Shown: piece after piece, positions 36,421 through 46,080 of the stretch
Layout: the number at the start of each line of letters is the position of its first letter
Position numbering within the stretch: position 1 is the first letter of the stretch
Origin: Tardiphaga sp.
GTDB taxonomy: Bacteria; Pseudomonadota; Alphaproteobacteria; Rhizobiales; Xanthobacteraceae
Assembly: GCA_030147505.1 (NCBI GenBank)
Contig: JASBVG010000104.1
Coordinates: 1-64,000 of the forward strand
DNA length: 64,000 bases
Direction of reading: 5' to 3'
The notes under the pieces: model-generated
What the model saw: only the letters and a program-made list of their open reading frames with translations
The model's database searches: none
Told to the model about the DNA's origin: nothing
Program-made: the position numbers and the translations under genes

Positions 36421-38742
36421 CTAGCGACCCTGATCCACGTAGCCGTACCGGCCATAGTGTTCGGTACTATAATAGTCGCCATGATAGCTGTCGTAGCGCT
36501 TCATGATGCTCATGTCGGTCTTGTTGAGCACCGCTCCGAGCACCGCTTCGTTGACGTTCGGCGCAGTGTGTAGCGCATGTTGGACAACGTCGATCTTTGT
36601 TCGCCCCCATTCGACAACGAGCACGAAGCAATCCATCAGCGGTGTCGCCGCGCGGACATCGACGATTGGCGCGAGCGGTGGCAGGTCGACGATAACATAG
36701 TCGTAACTCGCCCGAAGCCTGTCGAACAGCGCCTTAGTCGGCTCCGCCGACAGAAGCTCGCTCGTGTGGAATAGCGGCCCCTTTCGGGAGACGGGCAGCA
36801 AAGTGAGGCCAGTGCTCTTGTCGTACCAGGTCACTTCGTCGAGCTGCTTCGTGCCTGTGACGATCTCGATCAATCCGACGGTAGCGTAGGGCGCCAGATT
36901 CAGGGATAAGGACGGATTCCGCAAGTCACAGTCCACCACGATAACGCGCTTGCCGGCATGTGCGATGAGCTGGGCTAGTGACGCGGCAATGGTCGATTTT
37001 CCTTCGTTAGGCAGCGCAGAGGTGATGCCGACAATTTTGTTAATCGCCAGACTCTGATTGAGGTCGATGGCTAGTTTGATAGCGCGGATCGACTCGGCGA
37101 ACCGGGACAGGGGCATGGCGGTTGCAGCCCAATAGGCGGTCGAGCGCCGCGAGATCATCCGGGTATCGTTATCGATCGTCGACAGGTTCGCTGATGCGGG
37201 CGGAGTGATATCTTTGAGTAACGGCACGAGTGACAGACAGGATAGACGCAGCGCGGATTCGAGCTGGGTAGAGGTACGGAACACGCGGTCCATCGCGTCG
37301 CGCAGCAGGCCAACGCCAATGCCCAGTCCGATACCGGCCGCGAAGCCCACCGCGAGGATGAGCGCCGATTTCGGCTTGCTCTTGCCCGGCGGCGGCGAAG
37401 CCGAGGCAATGATGCGGGCATCCGCACTAGGGAATGATTCCTGTTGCACCGAGCCCATGTAGCGCTGCAGGAAGCTGTCATAGAGGCCGCGATAGCTTTT
37501 GGCGCTGATCTCAAGCTCCCGCATGGTCAGCTCGGCGGAATTGGTGCCGCGCGAGCGCGACACGGCGGATGCGAGCTGATCTTCGATCTGCTTCTGCTTT
37601 TGTTTCGCGACCTCGTAATCGCTGCGGTTGGTTTCCGCGAGGCGGCGCACTTCGTCTACAATGGAGGTCCGTACATCGCGCATGCGGTTGCGCAGATTGA
37701 TAACGGCGAGGTGGCTCTTGCCGAACCGCGCCGACCAGTCGGCCTCGCGACGCGAAAATTCCAGATATTGCTGGCGAAGGACGTTGATGATGGGGCTCGC
37801 AAGTACCTCCGATCCGGGTGTGTCAATGCCTGCCAGGCTCGTTCCATCAGGAGCGATGGCATGAATGACATCGTCGAACCTGTTCAATCGCGCAAGGTTG
37901 TCCGAGGTCAGCGCGCGAGCTGCCACGAGGCGACTGTTGAGCTCTGCTATTTGCTGGTCGTCGATCAGCTTGCCGTCGCTGACGACGATATTATTTTCCG
38001 CCTTGAAAGTATTGACGGCGCGCTCCGCAGTGAGGGCTTGCTGCCCGAGTTCGCGCAGCCGGTCCTGCAGCCAGGCGGTCGCATTCTTGTTCGCTTCGAA
38101 CCGCGCATTCAATTGATCTAGAATATAGATATCTGCAACGGCGTTTGCGATTTCGGCTGCGCGCGCCGCAGTACTGGCATTGTAGCTGAGCTCGATTACA
38201 TTGCTCATGCCGACGCGGGCGGCCGTGAGGCGCTCCGCGAATGCAAGGGTGAGGTCGTCGGCAGCGGCAGCCGGGTCCGTGCTCGTATCGAGTTGGGGCA
38301 TCGAGAGCCAGCTGCGCAGCTTGCGGAAGAACGCGTGAACGCGGGGCGAGGGCTTGAAGTCGGGGTCTTCATACAACTTCAGCTTCTGTATTACGGACGT
38401 CGCAACGGCCTTGGATTTTAGAACCTGTAGCTGGGTTTCGATCTGCACGGAGTCGATGGGAGCTTCCGTCACCAGAGACTGTTGCTGCACAAAGGCCGCC
38501 TTCTGATTTATCAGCAAGATCTTGACCTGACCGGTGTAGGTCGGTGTCGCTGTCTTCAGATAAATGCCGGCGATTGCCGTTGTCAGGATGGTGGAGAAGA
38601 TGATGACGGCGTATTGGCGCCGCAGAAGTCCAACGACGTATTCGACGATCTGTCCCACTCCGCCGCCAGAGTTTTCGTCGCCCGGAGAGTTGTCGAACAG
38701 CGGCACCATCCGTTCTGACTGCAGAATATTGCTTTGAAGCAT
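36421..38742 (-). CDS. Wzc-like tyrosine autokinase / polysaccharide co-polymerase
   Basis: The 773-residue inner-membrane protein controls polymer length and export. An N-terminal Wzz domain (first helix AVIIFSTILTTAIAGIYL near residue 40) is followed by a long periplasmic coiled-coil/GNVR region and a second helix (LILAVGFAAGIGLGIGVGLL) near residue 470. The cytoplasmic BY-kinase has Walker A LPNEGKST near residue 578, Walker A' VIVVDCDLRNPS and Walker B YVIVDLPPL. The C-terminal tail holds seven tyrosines within about 25 residues (RYDSYHGDYYSTEHYGRYGY), the autophosphorylation cluster. The fused membrane-kinase form is the proteobacterial one. It probably works with the Wza-like lipoprotein encoded next to it. 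Confidence 0.93.
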   Translation of the reverse strand: MLQSNILQSERMVPLFDNSPGDENSGGGVGQIVEYVVGLLRRQYAVIIFSTILTTAIAGIYLKTATPTYTGQVKILLINQKAAFVQQQSLVTEAPIDSVQIETQLQVLKSKAVATSVIQKLKLYEDPDFKPSPRVHAFFRKLRSWLSMPQLDTSTDPAAAADDLTLAFAERLTAARVGMSNVIELSYNASTAARAAEIANAVADIYILDQLNARFEANKNATAWLQDRLRELGQQALTAERAVNTFKAENNIVVSDGKLIDDQQIAELNSRLVAARALTSDNLARLNRFDDVIHAIAPDGTSLAGIDTPGSEVLASPIINVLRQQYLEFSRREADWSARFGKSHLAVINLRNRMRDVRTSIVDEVRRLAETNRSDYEVAKQKQKQIEDQLASAVSRSRGTNSAELTMRELEISAKSYRGLYDSFLQRYMGSVQQESFPSADARIIASASPPPGKSKPKSALILAVGFAAGIGLGIGVGLLRDAMDRVFRTSTQLESALRLSCLSLVPLLKDITPPASANLSTIDNDTRMISRRSTAYWAATAMPLSRFAESIRAIKLAIDLNQSLAINKIVGITSALPNEGKSTIAASLAQLIAHAGKRVIVVDCDLRNPSLSLNLAPYATVGLIEIVTGTKQLDEVTWYDKSTGLTLLPVSRKGPLFHTSELLSAEPTKALFDRLRASYDYVIVDLPPLAPIVDVRAATPLMDCFVLVVEWGRTKIDVVQHALHTAPNVNEAVLGAVLNKTDMSIMKRYDSYHGDYYSTEHYGRYGYVDQGR

Positions 38743-39026
38743 CGAAAGCCCACCAGGCGCTGGGGTGTATCGGGAAATTCACGTCGATGTCGGCGCGCCG
38801 ACACCGATGCGCGGCAGACGGCGTCATCGGCTCGGAAATTAAATACCATTATTTATAACAAAGAAAGTGATTGCGTAAATTAAATACTTATATTTTAATT
38901 TTCGTGCGCTTATTATTTTCCAATGGGCGCGGCCTGTCTGTATCTATTTGATACCTATTCATATTTTATTTTTTGCGCTGCTCTTGTCGTTCTTTGGTGT
39001 TTCCCGAAATTAACACGAGTTGTATC
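38743..39026. promoter_or_regulatory. Divergent AT-rich promoter region, wzc-like / rfbB
   Basis: Between the divergent kinase and dehydratase genes, 38835-38980 is very AT-rich. It has ATTAAATAC at both 38838-38846 and 38879-38887, spaced 41 bases, plus ATTTTAATTTT. This is the main divergent control point of the polysaccharide locus. No standard sigma-70 pair stands out. Confidence 0.5.
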
Positions 39027-40079
39027 ATGCGTGTACTGGTAACGGGCGGTGCCGGATTTATCGGATCAGCCGTATGCCGTCAGCTCGTGCTGGAGCACCG
39101 GGCGGACGTGATGAATATCGACAAGCTGACCTACGCATCCAATCTACGGTCGCTCGATCCCGTCGTCGGCCATCCCGGCTACCATTTTCAGCGTCTCGAT
39201 ATTTGCGACCGGCAGGGGCTCGACCGGATTTTCGCGAGTTATCGGCCGGACGCGGTGATCCATCTCGCCGCGGAAAGTCACGTTGACCGCTCGATCATCG
39301 GTCCGTTGGACTTCATCACGACAAATGTCGTCGGCACCTACACTTTGCTCGAAGCTGCGCGCGGATATTTTTCGGGTTTGAAGGGCGACAAACGCGCGAA
39401 ATTTCGCCTCGTTCATGTCTCCACTGACGAGGTTTATGGATCCCTTGGCGCGACCGGGCTGTTTGTCGAGGAGACGCCCTATCGGCCGAGTTCACCCTAT
39501 TCAGCGAGCAAGGCAGCTTCCGACCATCTCGCTTCTGCCTGGTACACGACTTACGGCCTGCCGGTGATCGTCTCGAACTGCTCGAATAATTACGGGCCTT
39601 ATCAGTTTCCTGAGAAGCTCATACCGCTGATGATACTCAATGCCATCGAGGGCCGGCCGTTGCCGGTCTACGGTAACGGCGCAAATATCCGCGACTGGCT
39701 CCATGTCGGCGATCATGCGGAAGGGCTGATCCGGTTGCTCACCCGAGGGCAGCCTGGCGAGAGCTACAATTTCGGTGGCAGCAGCGAGCGTAGCAATCTC
39801 GACGTGGTGCGCCGCATCAGCGAAATCTACGACGACATCGCCGCGCCGGAGGTGCCGACGCGTTCGCTGATCACGTTTGTGCAAGATCGTCCCGGCCACG
39901 ACCTGCGCTACTCCATCGATGCGAGCAAAGCCTCGCGCGAACTTGGCTGGAAGCCGAGCAGGACTTTCGAGGAAGGGCTGCGAGCCACAGTCGAATGGTA
40001 TGTCGATAACGGGCCATGGTGGGTCCCGCTGCGTTCCGGTGTCTATGACGGCAAGCGGCTCGGTCTGCTCAGCGTATGA
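39027..40079 (+). CDS. rfbB: dTDP-glucose 4,6-dehydratase
   Basis: The 350-residue extended short-chain dehydrogenase turns dTDP-glucose into dTDP-4-keto-6-deoxyglucose. NAD-binding GGAGFIG lies at 7-13, HLAAESHVDRS at about 82-92, HVSTDEVYG with the active-site Thr-Asp-Glu, and the catalytic Tyr158/Lys162 in YSASKAASDH. ATG 39027 gives the standard N-terminus MRVLVTGGAGF; the 18 upstream residues from 38973 are rejected. rfbA follows after 93 bases. No rfbC or rfbD is seen nearby, so the product is probably not rhamnose made here. Confidence 0.94.
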   Translation: MRVLVTGGAGFIGSAVCRQLVLEHRADVMNIDKLTYASNLRSLDPVVGHPGYHFQRLDICDRQGLDRIFASYRPDAVIHLAAESHVDRSIIGPLDFITTNVVGTYTLLEAARGYFSGLKGDKRAKFRLVHVSTDEVYGSLGATGLFVEETPYRPSSPYSASKAASDHLASAWYTTYGLPVIVSNCSNNYGPYQFPEKLIPLMILNAIEGRPLPVYGNGANIRDWLHVGDHAEGLIRLLTRGQPGESYNFGGSSERSNLDVVRRISEIYDDIAAPEVPTRSLITFVQDRPGHDLRYSIDASKASRELGWKPSRTFEEGLRATVEWYVDNGPWWVPLRSGVYDGKRLGLLSV

Positions 40080-40172
40080 TTGGCAGCTGTTGAAAATCCT
40101 CCCGGAATATCCCTGGCCTGTGCTCACGTTGCGACCCGCTGATGCCAGGCGCGACCAAGTGGAGAGCTGAGA

Positions 40173-41054
40173 ATGTTGAAGGGGATCGTGCTGGCTGGCG
40201 GAAGCGGAACGCGCCTTTATCCGATCACGCTTGGCGTGAGCAAGCAGCTCTTGCCCATCTATGATAAGCCGATGATCTATTATCCGCTTTCGACGTTGAT
40301 GTTGGCGGGGATCAAGGACATTCTGATCATCACGACGCCGGCGGATCGCAGCCAGTTCGAGCGGTTGCTCGGCGACGGCAGCCAATGGGGCATTCGCCTG
40401 CGTTACGCGGAGCAACCCAAGCCTGCGGGCCTTGCGGAGGCTTTCATTATCGGCCGCGAATTCATCGGTAGGGATCGCGTGGCACTCGTGCTGGGCGACA
40501 ACATCTTTTTCGGTCACGGTTTGCCAGAGCTTCTGGCACGTGCGGCAAGGCGCGAGTCGGGTGCCACGGTATTCGCTTATCATGTGCGTGATCCCGAAAG
40601 ATATGGCGTGGTCACCTTTGACGAGAACGACCGGCCGGTGGCGGTGGAGGAAAAGCCGGCCGCGCCAAAGTCAAACTGGGCGGTGACCGGCCTCTATTTC
40701 TTTGACAACGACGTCGTGCTGCATGCCGCCGACGTCAAACCATCGGCGCGCGGCGAGCTTGAGATCACCGATTTGCAAATGTGCTACCTGTCTGCCGGAA
40801 CGTTGCAGATCGAGCGCATGGGGCGCGGCTTTGCCTGGCTCGACACCGGCACATTCCAGTCGCTGATCGAAGCAGGCAGCTTCGTACAGACCCTTGAAAC
40901 ACGGCAGGGGATGAAAGTGGCTTGCCTGGAGGAGATCGCTTTCCGGCAAGGCTTCATTTCGCGGGATCGGCTGCTCAACCTCGCCCGCGGGCTGGAGAAG
41001 AGCGGATACGGCGTTTATCTGCGCGACCTCGCGGATTCCTCGCTGGCGGTATGA
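40173..41054 (+). CDS. rfbA: Glucose-1-phosphate thymidylyltransferase
   Basis: The 293-residue enzyme makes dTDP-glucose from dTTP and glucose-1-phosphate. The nucleotide-binding GGSGTRLYPIT lies at 7-17, followed by VSKQLLPIYDKPMIYYPLS, LVLGDNIFFGHG, VEEKP and AVTGLYFFD, all family signatures. Length is typical. Together with rfbB it supplies dTDP-4-keto-6-deoxyglucose, presumably for an amino-sugar branch using the DegT aminotransferases downstream. Confidence 0.95.
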   Translation: MLKGIVLAGGSGTRLYPITLGVSKQLLPIYDKPMIYYPLSTLMLAGIKDILIITTPADRSQFERLLGDGSQWGIRLRYAEQPKPAGLAEAFIIGREFIGRDRVALVLGDNIFFGHGLPELLARAARRESGATVFAYHVRDPERYGVVTFDENDRPVAVEEKPAAPKSNWAVTGLYFFDNDVVLHAADVKPSARGELEITDLQMCYLSAGTLQIERMGRGFAWLDTGTFQSLIEAGSFVQTLETRQGMKVACLEEIAFRQGFISRDRLLNLARGLEKSGYGVYLRDLADSSLAV

Positions 41055-41179
41055 TGCGGTCGTCGTTCTCGTTATTTTCCTCATTTAATTTGAATTATTC
41101 AATTGACCATCGAATTAATATTTGATTATTTATTTTTGGTTTTGCGATTTATTTTCCTTTCGTTGACGAAGCTTCAGCC
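41055..41179 (+). promoter_or_regulatory. AT-rich promoter island upstream of the DUF4082 secretion cassette
   Basis: The sequence 41075-41165 is strongly AT-rich, with ATTTAAT at 41083-41089 (reverse of ATTAAAT) and AATTAATATTTGATTATTTA near 41113. It should carry the promoter of the type I secretion cassette beginning at 41180. Confidence 0.4.
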
Positions 41180-43531
41180 ATGTCCAATCAGGCAGCGACC
41201 TCAAGGCCGGGAATGGTCCCTCAGCATAGTGGGGACGAAAATTATGCTGATTTTTCAAGTATCTTTGATGAGGCCTGCCGATCGGCAGGTCTGGACGACG
41301 CTGTCGGGGCGTTGGCAATCAAGCCGATTTCGAACCGCTGCTCGGCTGTAAATAGAATTAAATCTGGAAAACCGCGTGACGGCGCCAGCGGATCGATCGT
41401 CCGTAAGGCGCTCAAGCCGGCCCGCGGTCTTTTCGCGCGGGGCAAGACTCCAGCCGCCTCGGAGTTGGATCCGCTCGCCGTTGGCCTGATGACAACGCTA
41501 GCTGCGTCGTTGGTTACGGCATCGCCCGCTGTCGCGGTGCCCCTGCATACCCCCGATGCCGGCGTACCGAGTACGCGGCCTAACGGACAGGTGCACGCAG
41601 ACGTCGCGCCCAAGGGGGAGGATCCGGTACAAGATTTGTTCAATGATGAGCTGTCGATCACCGGTGGTGTGTCGCGCGGCGATGGACAGGGACAGCGAGC
41701 GCCCGAAACGCCGCGGCATCCGATCGGATCGAGCACCCCGCCGGATGTCTGGGGCAGCGGAGAAACACCGCTCGACGACCGCATAGCTGTATCACTCGAG
41801 CAGCCCGTTGCGCTGCCGCGCCTGCCGCAGGTGGGCTCTCGAGAAGAACGGCCTTTGGGCTTCGATCCATTCGGTTTGTTCGGGTTTCCGCTTACGGCCC
41901 GTATCTTGTCGCAACCGGAGAATGAAAATAGAGGCGTCGCGATGACAACCGAGGCATCGCCGACCGTCGCCACCGCCATGTTCGTTCCGGCGCCAAACGC
42001 CGCTCCGGTGGCCGGCAATGACGGCGGATACCTCGTCTACAGCGGTAAGCGGACGATTGCGACGACGGCGCTGCTGGCCAATGATACTGTGTCGCCCGGT
42101 CTGCATTTGATCGTGCAAGGGGTGTCTGACGCGCAGCACGGTATCGTCACCTACGACGCGGCCAGCCAGACTGTTACCTTCACGGCAGCTGCCGGTTATC
42201 GCGGCAACGCCAGTTTCGCCTATGCTGTGAAGGATGACGAGGGGCGTATCGCGCAGGCGACCGTGTCGCTCTTCGTTGTGCCTGATGAGACTCTATTTGC
42301 TGCCGCCGCAATGCCGACGGTCGGCACTGTCAACGACAGTAATCCGGTTGAGCTCGGCGTTCGCTTTGTGAGCGAATCGGATGGGGTGATTACGGGTCTG
42401 CGCTTCTACAAGGGAGCGGACAATACGGGCCCGCATACCGCCAATCTGTGGGACACGACGGGCAATCTGCTTGCGACCGCAACTTTTAGCACAGAGACAG
42501 GCAGTGGATGGCAACAGGTGTCCTTCTCCAGTCCTGTTACGATTCAGGCTGGCGTCATTTATGTGGCCTCGTATCACACCGATGGCTTCTATTCAGTCGA
42601 TGCGGCCTATTTCGCCAGCCCCTTAACCAATGGCGACCTTACCGCCACTGGCAGTGTCTATGCATATGGCGCCGGAAGCATATTCCCGACCGCGAGCTAC
42701 AATGCAAATAACTACTGGGTCGATGTTGTTTATAACAGGCCTCCGGCTGCGCCGGATCCGCAGGACGACGTGCTCGGCGCCATCAGCGGCGGGCATAAGG
42801 CATCCTTTGCGTCCTCGTTGCTTCTGGCCAATGACCGAAACCTGGATGGCGTTCCTTTCGCAGTTACCGGCGTCAGCAGCGCGCTGCATGGAGCGGTCGC
42901 CTTTGATCCGCTGACACAGGTCGTGACCTTTGCGCCTATGCAGGGCTATTCGGGAACCGCCAGTTTCTCCTACACCGTGACTAACAATCTCGGCGTTTCG
43001 GCGGTCGCGAATGCAAAATTCTGGATCGATGGCGCACAGACAGCCAGCTTCTACGGTTCAAGTGCCATACCAACGGTCGTAAACGCCAATGACAACCAGT
43101 CCGTTGAGCTTGGATTCAGGTTCGAGAGCGCAACGGATGGTCAGGTGCTCGGTCTGCGCTTCTACAAGGGCGTCGATAACACAGGGACGCATGTGGGCAA
43201 TCTGTGGAGCGCGACAGGTGATCTGCTGGCGTCCGCCACCTTCACCAACGAGACTGTGGATGGTTGGCAGAATGTGCTGTTCTCTCAGCCCGTCTCGCTC
43301 ACCGCCGGCACGACCTATGTCGCGTCCTATCATTCGGACGGAAATTACTCCGCTGATCCCGGCTATTTCGCCAGCGCGCATACAAATGGCGTGCTGATCG
43401 CGCCGGCGAGTACAGCGGGCAGTGGCAATGGGCTCTATGCCTATGGCTCGTCGAGCCTATTCCCAACCAGTAGCTTCAATGCCACCGGCTACGGCGTCGA
43501 TGTCCTGTTCAAAGCAAATCTCACTGGCTAG
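41180..43531 (+). CDS. Large secreted protein with two cadherin-like/DUF4082 modules, probable type I substrate
   Basis: The 783-residue protein has a low-complexity N-terminal third with a hydrophobic stretch at about 96-120 but no classical signal peptide at its start. Residues about 273-365 form a cadherin/Ig-like tandem domain (APVAGNDGGYLVYSG, LLANDTVSPG). A DUF4082 domain follows at about 369-519 (FAAAAMPTVGTVNDSNPVEL, GLRFYKGADNTGPHTANLW). Both are then repeated as a second module (about 521-616 and 622-782; GLRFYKGVDNTGTHVGNLW). DUF4082 is found in secreted carbohydrate-related surface proteins. No RTX repeats are seen. The exporter genes follow at once, so it is probably their cargo, exported without a cleaved leader. 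A role in binding the exopolysaccharide is inferred. Confidence 0.75.
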   Translation: MSNQAATSRPGMVPQHSGDENYADFSSIFDEACRSAGLDDAVGALAIKPISNRCSAVNRIKSGKPRDGASGSIVRKALKPARGLFARGKTPAASELDPLAVGLMTTLAASLVTASPAVAVPLHTPDAGVPSTRPNGQVHADVAPKGEDPVQDLFNDELSITGGVSRGDGQGQRAPETPRHPIGSSTPPDVWGSGETPLDDRIAVSLEQPVALPRLPQVGSREERPLGFDPFGLFGFPLTARILSQPENENRGVAMTTEASPTVATAMFVPAPNAAPVAGNDGGYLVYSGKRTIATTALLANDTVSPGLHLIVQGVSDAQHGIVTYDAASQTVTFTAAAGYRGNASFAYAVKDDEGRIAQATVSLFVVPDETLFAAAAMPTVGTVNDSNPVELGVRFVSESDGVITGLRFYKGADNTGPHTANLWDTTGNLLATATFSTETGSGWQQVSFSSPVTIQAGVIYVASYHTDGFYSVDAAYFASPLTNGDLTATGSVYAYGAGSIFPTASYNANNYWVDVVYNRPPAAPDPQDDVLGAISGGHKASFASSLLLANDRNLDGVPFAVTGVSSALHGAVAFDPLTQVVTFAPMQGYSGTASFSYTVTNNLGVSAVANAKFWIDGAQTASFYGSSAIPTVVNANDNQSVELGFRFESATDGQVLGLRFYKGVDNTGTHVGNLWSATGDLLASATFTNETVDGWQNVLFSQPVSLTAGTTYVASYHSDGNYSADPGYFASAHTNGVLIAPASTAGSGNGLYAYGSSSLFPTSSFNATGYGVDVLFKANLTG

Positions 43532-43542
43532 GGAGAAAAGCG

Positions 43543-43881
43543 ATGCACGCTGAAATCTACACCGACGGCATAGACGAAATCACGGTAGGCGGCTCGGTCG
43601 TTCGCGTCGATATCGTGAGTCTTTCGCCAACTGAGCGGGACGCGAACAACGCACCGAAGAAGGTCTTTCGCCAACGCCTGATCTTCCCGATCGAGGCCTT
43701 CGCCAATTCTGTCGAGGTGATGCAGAACGCGTTGCAGGGTCTGGTCGATGCCGGCGTGGTGAAGCGCAATCAACCAAGACCACAGTCGGAAACGCCGGTG
43801 TCAGGCATGAGCAGCCTGGACATGACCTCCTTGACGTCGAACATGTCGCGGAATCCCAATGCTTCAACAAATTTCCGCTAG
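43543..43881 (+). CDS. Small conserved-looking protein of unknown function in type I secretion cassette
   Basis: The 112-residue product has no signal peptide and no membrane segment. The first 85 residues look like a compact alternating beta/alpha fold (EIYTDGIDEITVGGSVVRVD, IVSLSPTERDAN, FRQRLIFPIEAFANSVEVMQ). The tail is polar and Ser/Asn-rich (TSLTSNMSRNPNAST). Its start lies 11 bases after the cargo stop, with GGAGAAAAG as ribosome-binding site. Its end overlaps the exporter gene by 23 bases, so it is cotranslated with the pair. I recall similar small proteins beside type I exporters in alphaproteobacteria but know no assigned function. It could be a cargo chaperone or an exporter adaptor. 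Confidence 0.7.
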   Translation: MHAEIYTDGIDEITVGGSVVRVDIVSLSPTERDANNAPKKVFRQRLIFPIEAFANSVEVMQNALQGLVDAGVVKRNQPRPQSETPVSGMSSLDMTSLTSNMSRNPNASTNFR

Positions 43882-46078
43882 CGACGATGTCCAGCAGTCA
43901 TCTCAACCGATCGCGGTTGAGGTGGCGGACGATGAGCGCGATCAAGTCCAGACGGCCTTGTACTGTCTGGAATTCGTCGCAGCTCGCCATGGTGTCGATC
44001 TCTCCGTCGAGCAATTGAAACACGTCCATGCGGTCGATGGTACCGCGCTGTCGACGACCGCGGTATTGCGCATGGCGAAGGATGCCGGACTGCGCGCCAA
44101 GGCGGATCGGATCGACTGGCAGACGCTGCAGGAACTTGGCGAAGCGTTCCCCGCTATGGTGCAGCTTGCCAACGGCAATTGGGTCGTTGCCGCCGGCGTG
44201 AGCGGTGAGATCGATGATCGACGCATCATCGTCATCGATCCGCTCGCGGACCGACGCGACGAAATGCTGCTCGTGAATGAAGAACAGTTATGCGCCAATT
44301 GGAACGGCGATGTACTGCTCATCAAGCGGGAACAGACATCCGTTTCGTCCGAGACATCTTTCGGCTTCCGCTGGTTCGTGCCCGAGTTGCTGCGTGAGAG
44401 GCGTCTCTTCGTCGACGTTGTGGTGGCCGCGATCCTGCTCTACGGCCTCGGGCTGGTGGTGCCCATCTTCTTTCAGCTCGTCATCGATAAAGTTCTGGTG
44501 CATGAGAGCTTCACGACGCTCTATGTGCTCGCCGCCGGTGCCACGGCAGCGCTAGTCTTCGACGCCATTTTCAACTTCCTGCGCCGCTATCTGATGCTTT
44601 ATGCGACCAACAGGGTCGATATCCGCGTAGCCACGAAGACCTTTGGTCATCTGGTCGGCCTGCCAGTGACCTTTTTTGAGCACATCTCCGCTGGTGTACT
44701 CGTCAAGCATATGCAGCAGGCGTCTCGAATCCGTGAATTCCTCACCGGGAGGCTGTTCCTCACTTTCCTCGATGCGCTGTCGCTGCTTGTCTTCATTCCC
44801 GTCCTGGCCATGTACAGCATCAAGCTGACGGGCCTCGTGCTGGCATTCACGGTCCTCAGTGGCACGATCGTGGTAGTGCTGATGGGGCCGTTCCGTCGCC
44901 GCCTTTTCAGTCTGTATCAGGCGGAAGGCGAGCGTCAGGCACTGCTGGTGGAGACCGTACATGGCATGCGTACGGTCAAGTCACTGGCGATGGAGCCTCA
45001 GCAGCGCAAGGTCTGGGACGATTGCTGCGCACAGTCCGTATCGATGCGGTTCAATGTAGAGAAGATTTCAGCTGGGGCTCAATCCGTCACGGGTTTTCTC
45101 GAAAAGCTGATGACGTTGGGTATCATCGGGCTCGGCGCGTTGGATGTGTTTAGCGGCGAGCTCACGATAGGTGCTCTTGTGGCATTCAATATGCTCGCCG
45201 GTCGCGTGTCTGGGCCGCTGGTGCAGATGGTCACCATGGTGCACGAATATCAAGAGGTCGCCCTCGCAGTCAGGATGCTGGGCGAGGTGATGAATCAGGC
45301 TCCGGAGCGGGAGGCGTTGCGCAGCGGCCTTCGACCGGACCTCCGCGGCGCCATCGAGTTCGAGGGAGTTTCGTTCCGCTACAGCCCCGAGGGAGCCGCG
45401 GCGCTCGACGACGTGTCCTTCGCCATCGAGCCGGGACAGGTGTTCGGCATCGTCGGCCGCAGCGGCTCCGGCAAAACCACACTGACGCGTCTGATATCGG
45501 GACTCTATCCGGTGCAGCAGGGGCTGGTGCGCATCGACGGCTATGACGCACGGGAGGTCGATCTCGTGCATCTCCGAAAGAATCTTGGCGTCGTCCTGCA
45601 AGATAGTTTCCTGTTCCGCGGCACTATCCGGGAAAACATCGCCCGCGTAAAACGCGACGCGACCTTTGCCGAAGTCGTGCAGGCGGCGCAGCTCGCTGGT
45701 GCGGATGATTTCATACAGCGATTGCCGCGCGGCTATGACACGCTGCTGGAAGAGGGCGCCTCGAACCTCTCCGGCGGGCAGAAGCAGCGTCTGGCGATCG
45801 CACGTGCGCTGATCGTCAATCCGCGCATCCTGATTCTCGACGAGGCCACCAGCGCCCTGGACTCTGAAAGCGAGACGATCATCCGGCGCAACCTGCGCCG
45901 CATTGCGGCCGGACGCACGGTGATCATCGTCTCGCATAGGCTGTCCATGCTGGCCGAGGCCGACTCCATTCTTGTGATCGAGGGTGGCCGGGTCGTCGAT
46001 GTCGACCGGCACGACAAGCTCATCGCCAAGTGCAGCATTTATCGCCACTTGTGGAACCAGCAGATGAAGGCGGCCTGA
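43859..46078 (+). CDS. Type I secretion ABC exporter, HlyB type with inactive C39-like domain
   Basis: The 739-residue fusion exporter moves an unfolded protein across the inner membrane. The N-terminal peptidase-C39-like domain (about 25-150) reads QTALYCLEFVAARHGVDLS. Compared with active C39 peptidases the catalytic Cys position is Thr, so it should bind but not cut cargo, as in HlyB. A six-helix membrane domain spans about 180-460. The ATPase has Walker A GRSGSGKTT from residue 533, LSGGQKQRLAIARAL near 637, Walker B ILILDEATSALD and switch SHRLS. It overlaps the small gene before it and meets the HlyD-type gene after two bases. Confidence 0.93.
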   Translation: MLQQISASDDVQQSSQPIAVEVADDERDQVQTALYCLEFVAARHGVDLSVEQLKHVHAVDGTALSTTAVLRMAKDAGLRAKADRIDWQTLQELGEAFPAMVQLANGNWVVAAGVSGEIDDRRIIVIDPLADRRDEMLLVNEEQLCANWNGDVLLIKREQTSVSSETSFGFRWFVPELLRERRLFVDVVVAAILLYGLGLVVPIFFQLVIDKVLVHESFTTLYVLAAGATAALVFDAIFNFLRRYLMLYATNRVDIRVATKTFGHLVGLPVTFFEHISAGVLVKHMQQASRIREFLTGRLFLTFLDALSLLVFIPVLAMYSIKLTGLVLAFTVLSGTIVVVLMGPFRRRLFSLYQAEGERQALLVETVHGMRTVKSLAMEPQQRKVWDDCCAQSVSMRFNVEKISAGAQSVTGFLEKLMTLGIIGLGALDVFSGELTIGALVAFNMLAGRVSGPLVQMVTMVHEYQEVALAVRMLGEVMNQAPEREALRSGLRPDLRGAIEFEGVSFRYSPEGAAALDDVSFAIEPGQVFGIVGRSGSGKTTLTRLISGLYPVQQGLVRIDGYDAREVDLVHLRKNLGVVLQDSFLFRGTIRENIARVKRDATFAEVVQAAQLAGADDFIQRLPRGYDTLLEEGASNLSGGQKQRLAIARALIVNPRILILDEATSALDSESETIIRRNLRRIAAGRTVIIVSHRLSMLAEADSILVIEGGRVVDVDRHDKLIAKCSIYRHLWNQQMKAA

Positions 46079-46080
46079 TC

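Noticed and set aside
45068..46048. A 326-codon minus-strand open frame under the type I exporter ATPase
   Set aside because: The plus strand encodes an exporter with all ATPase motifs; the antisense frame has no domain pattern.
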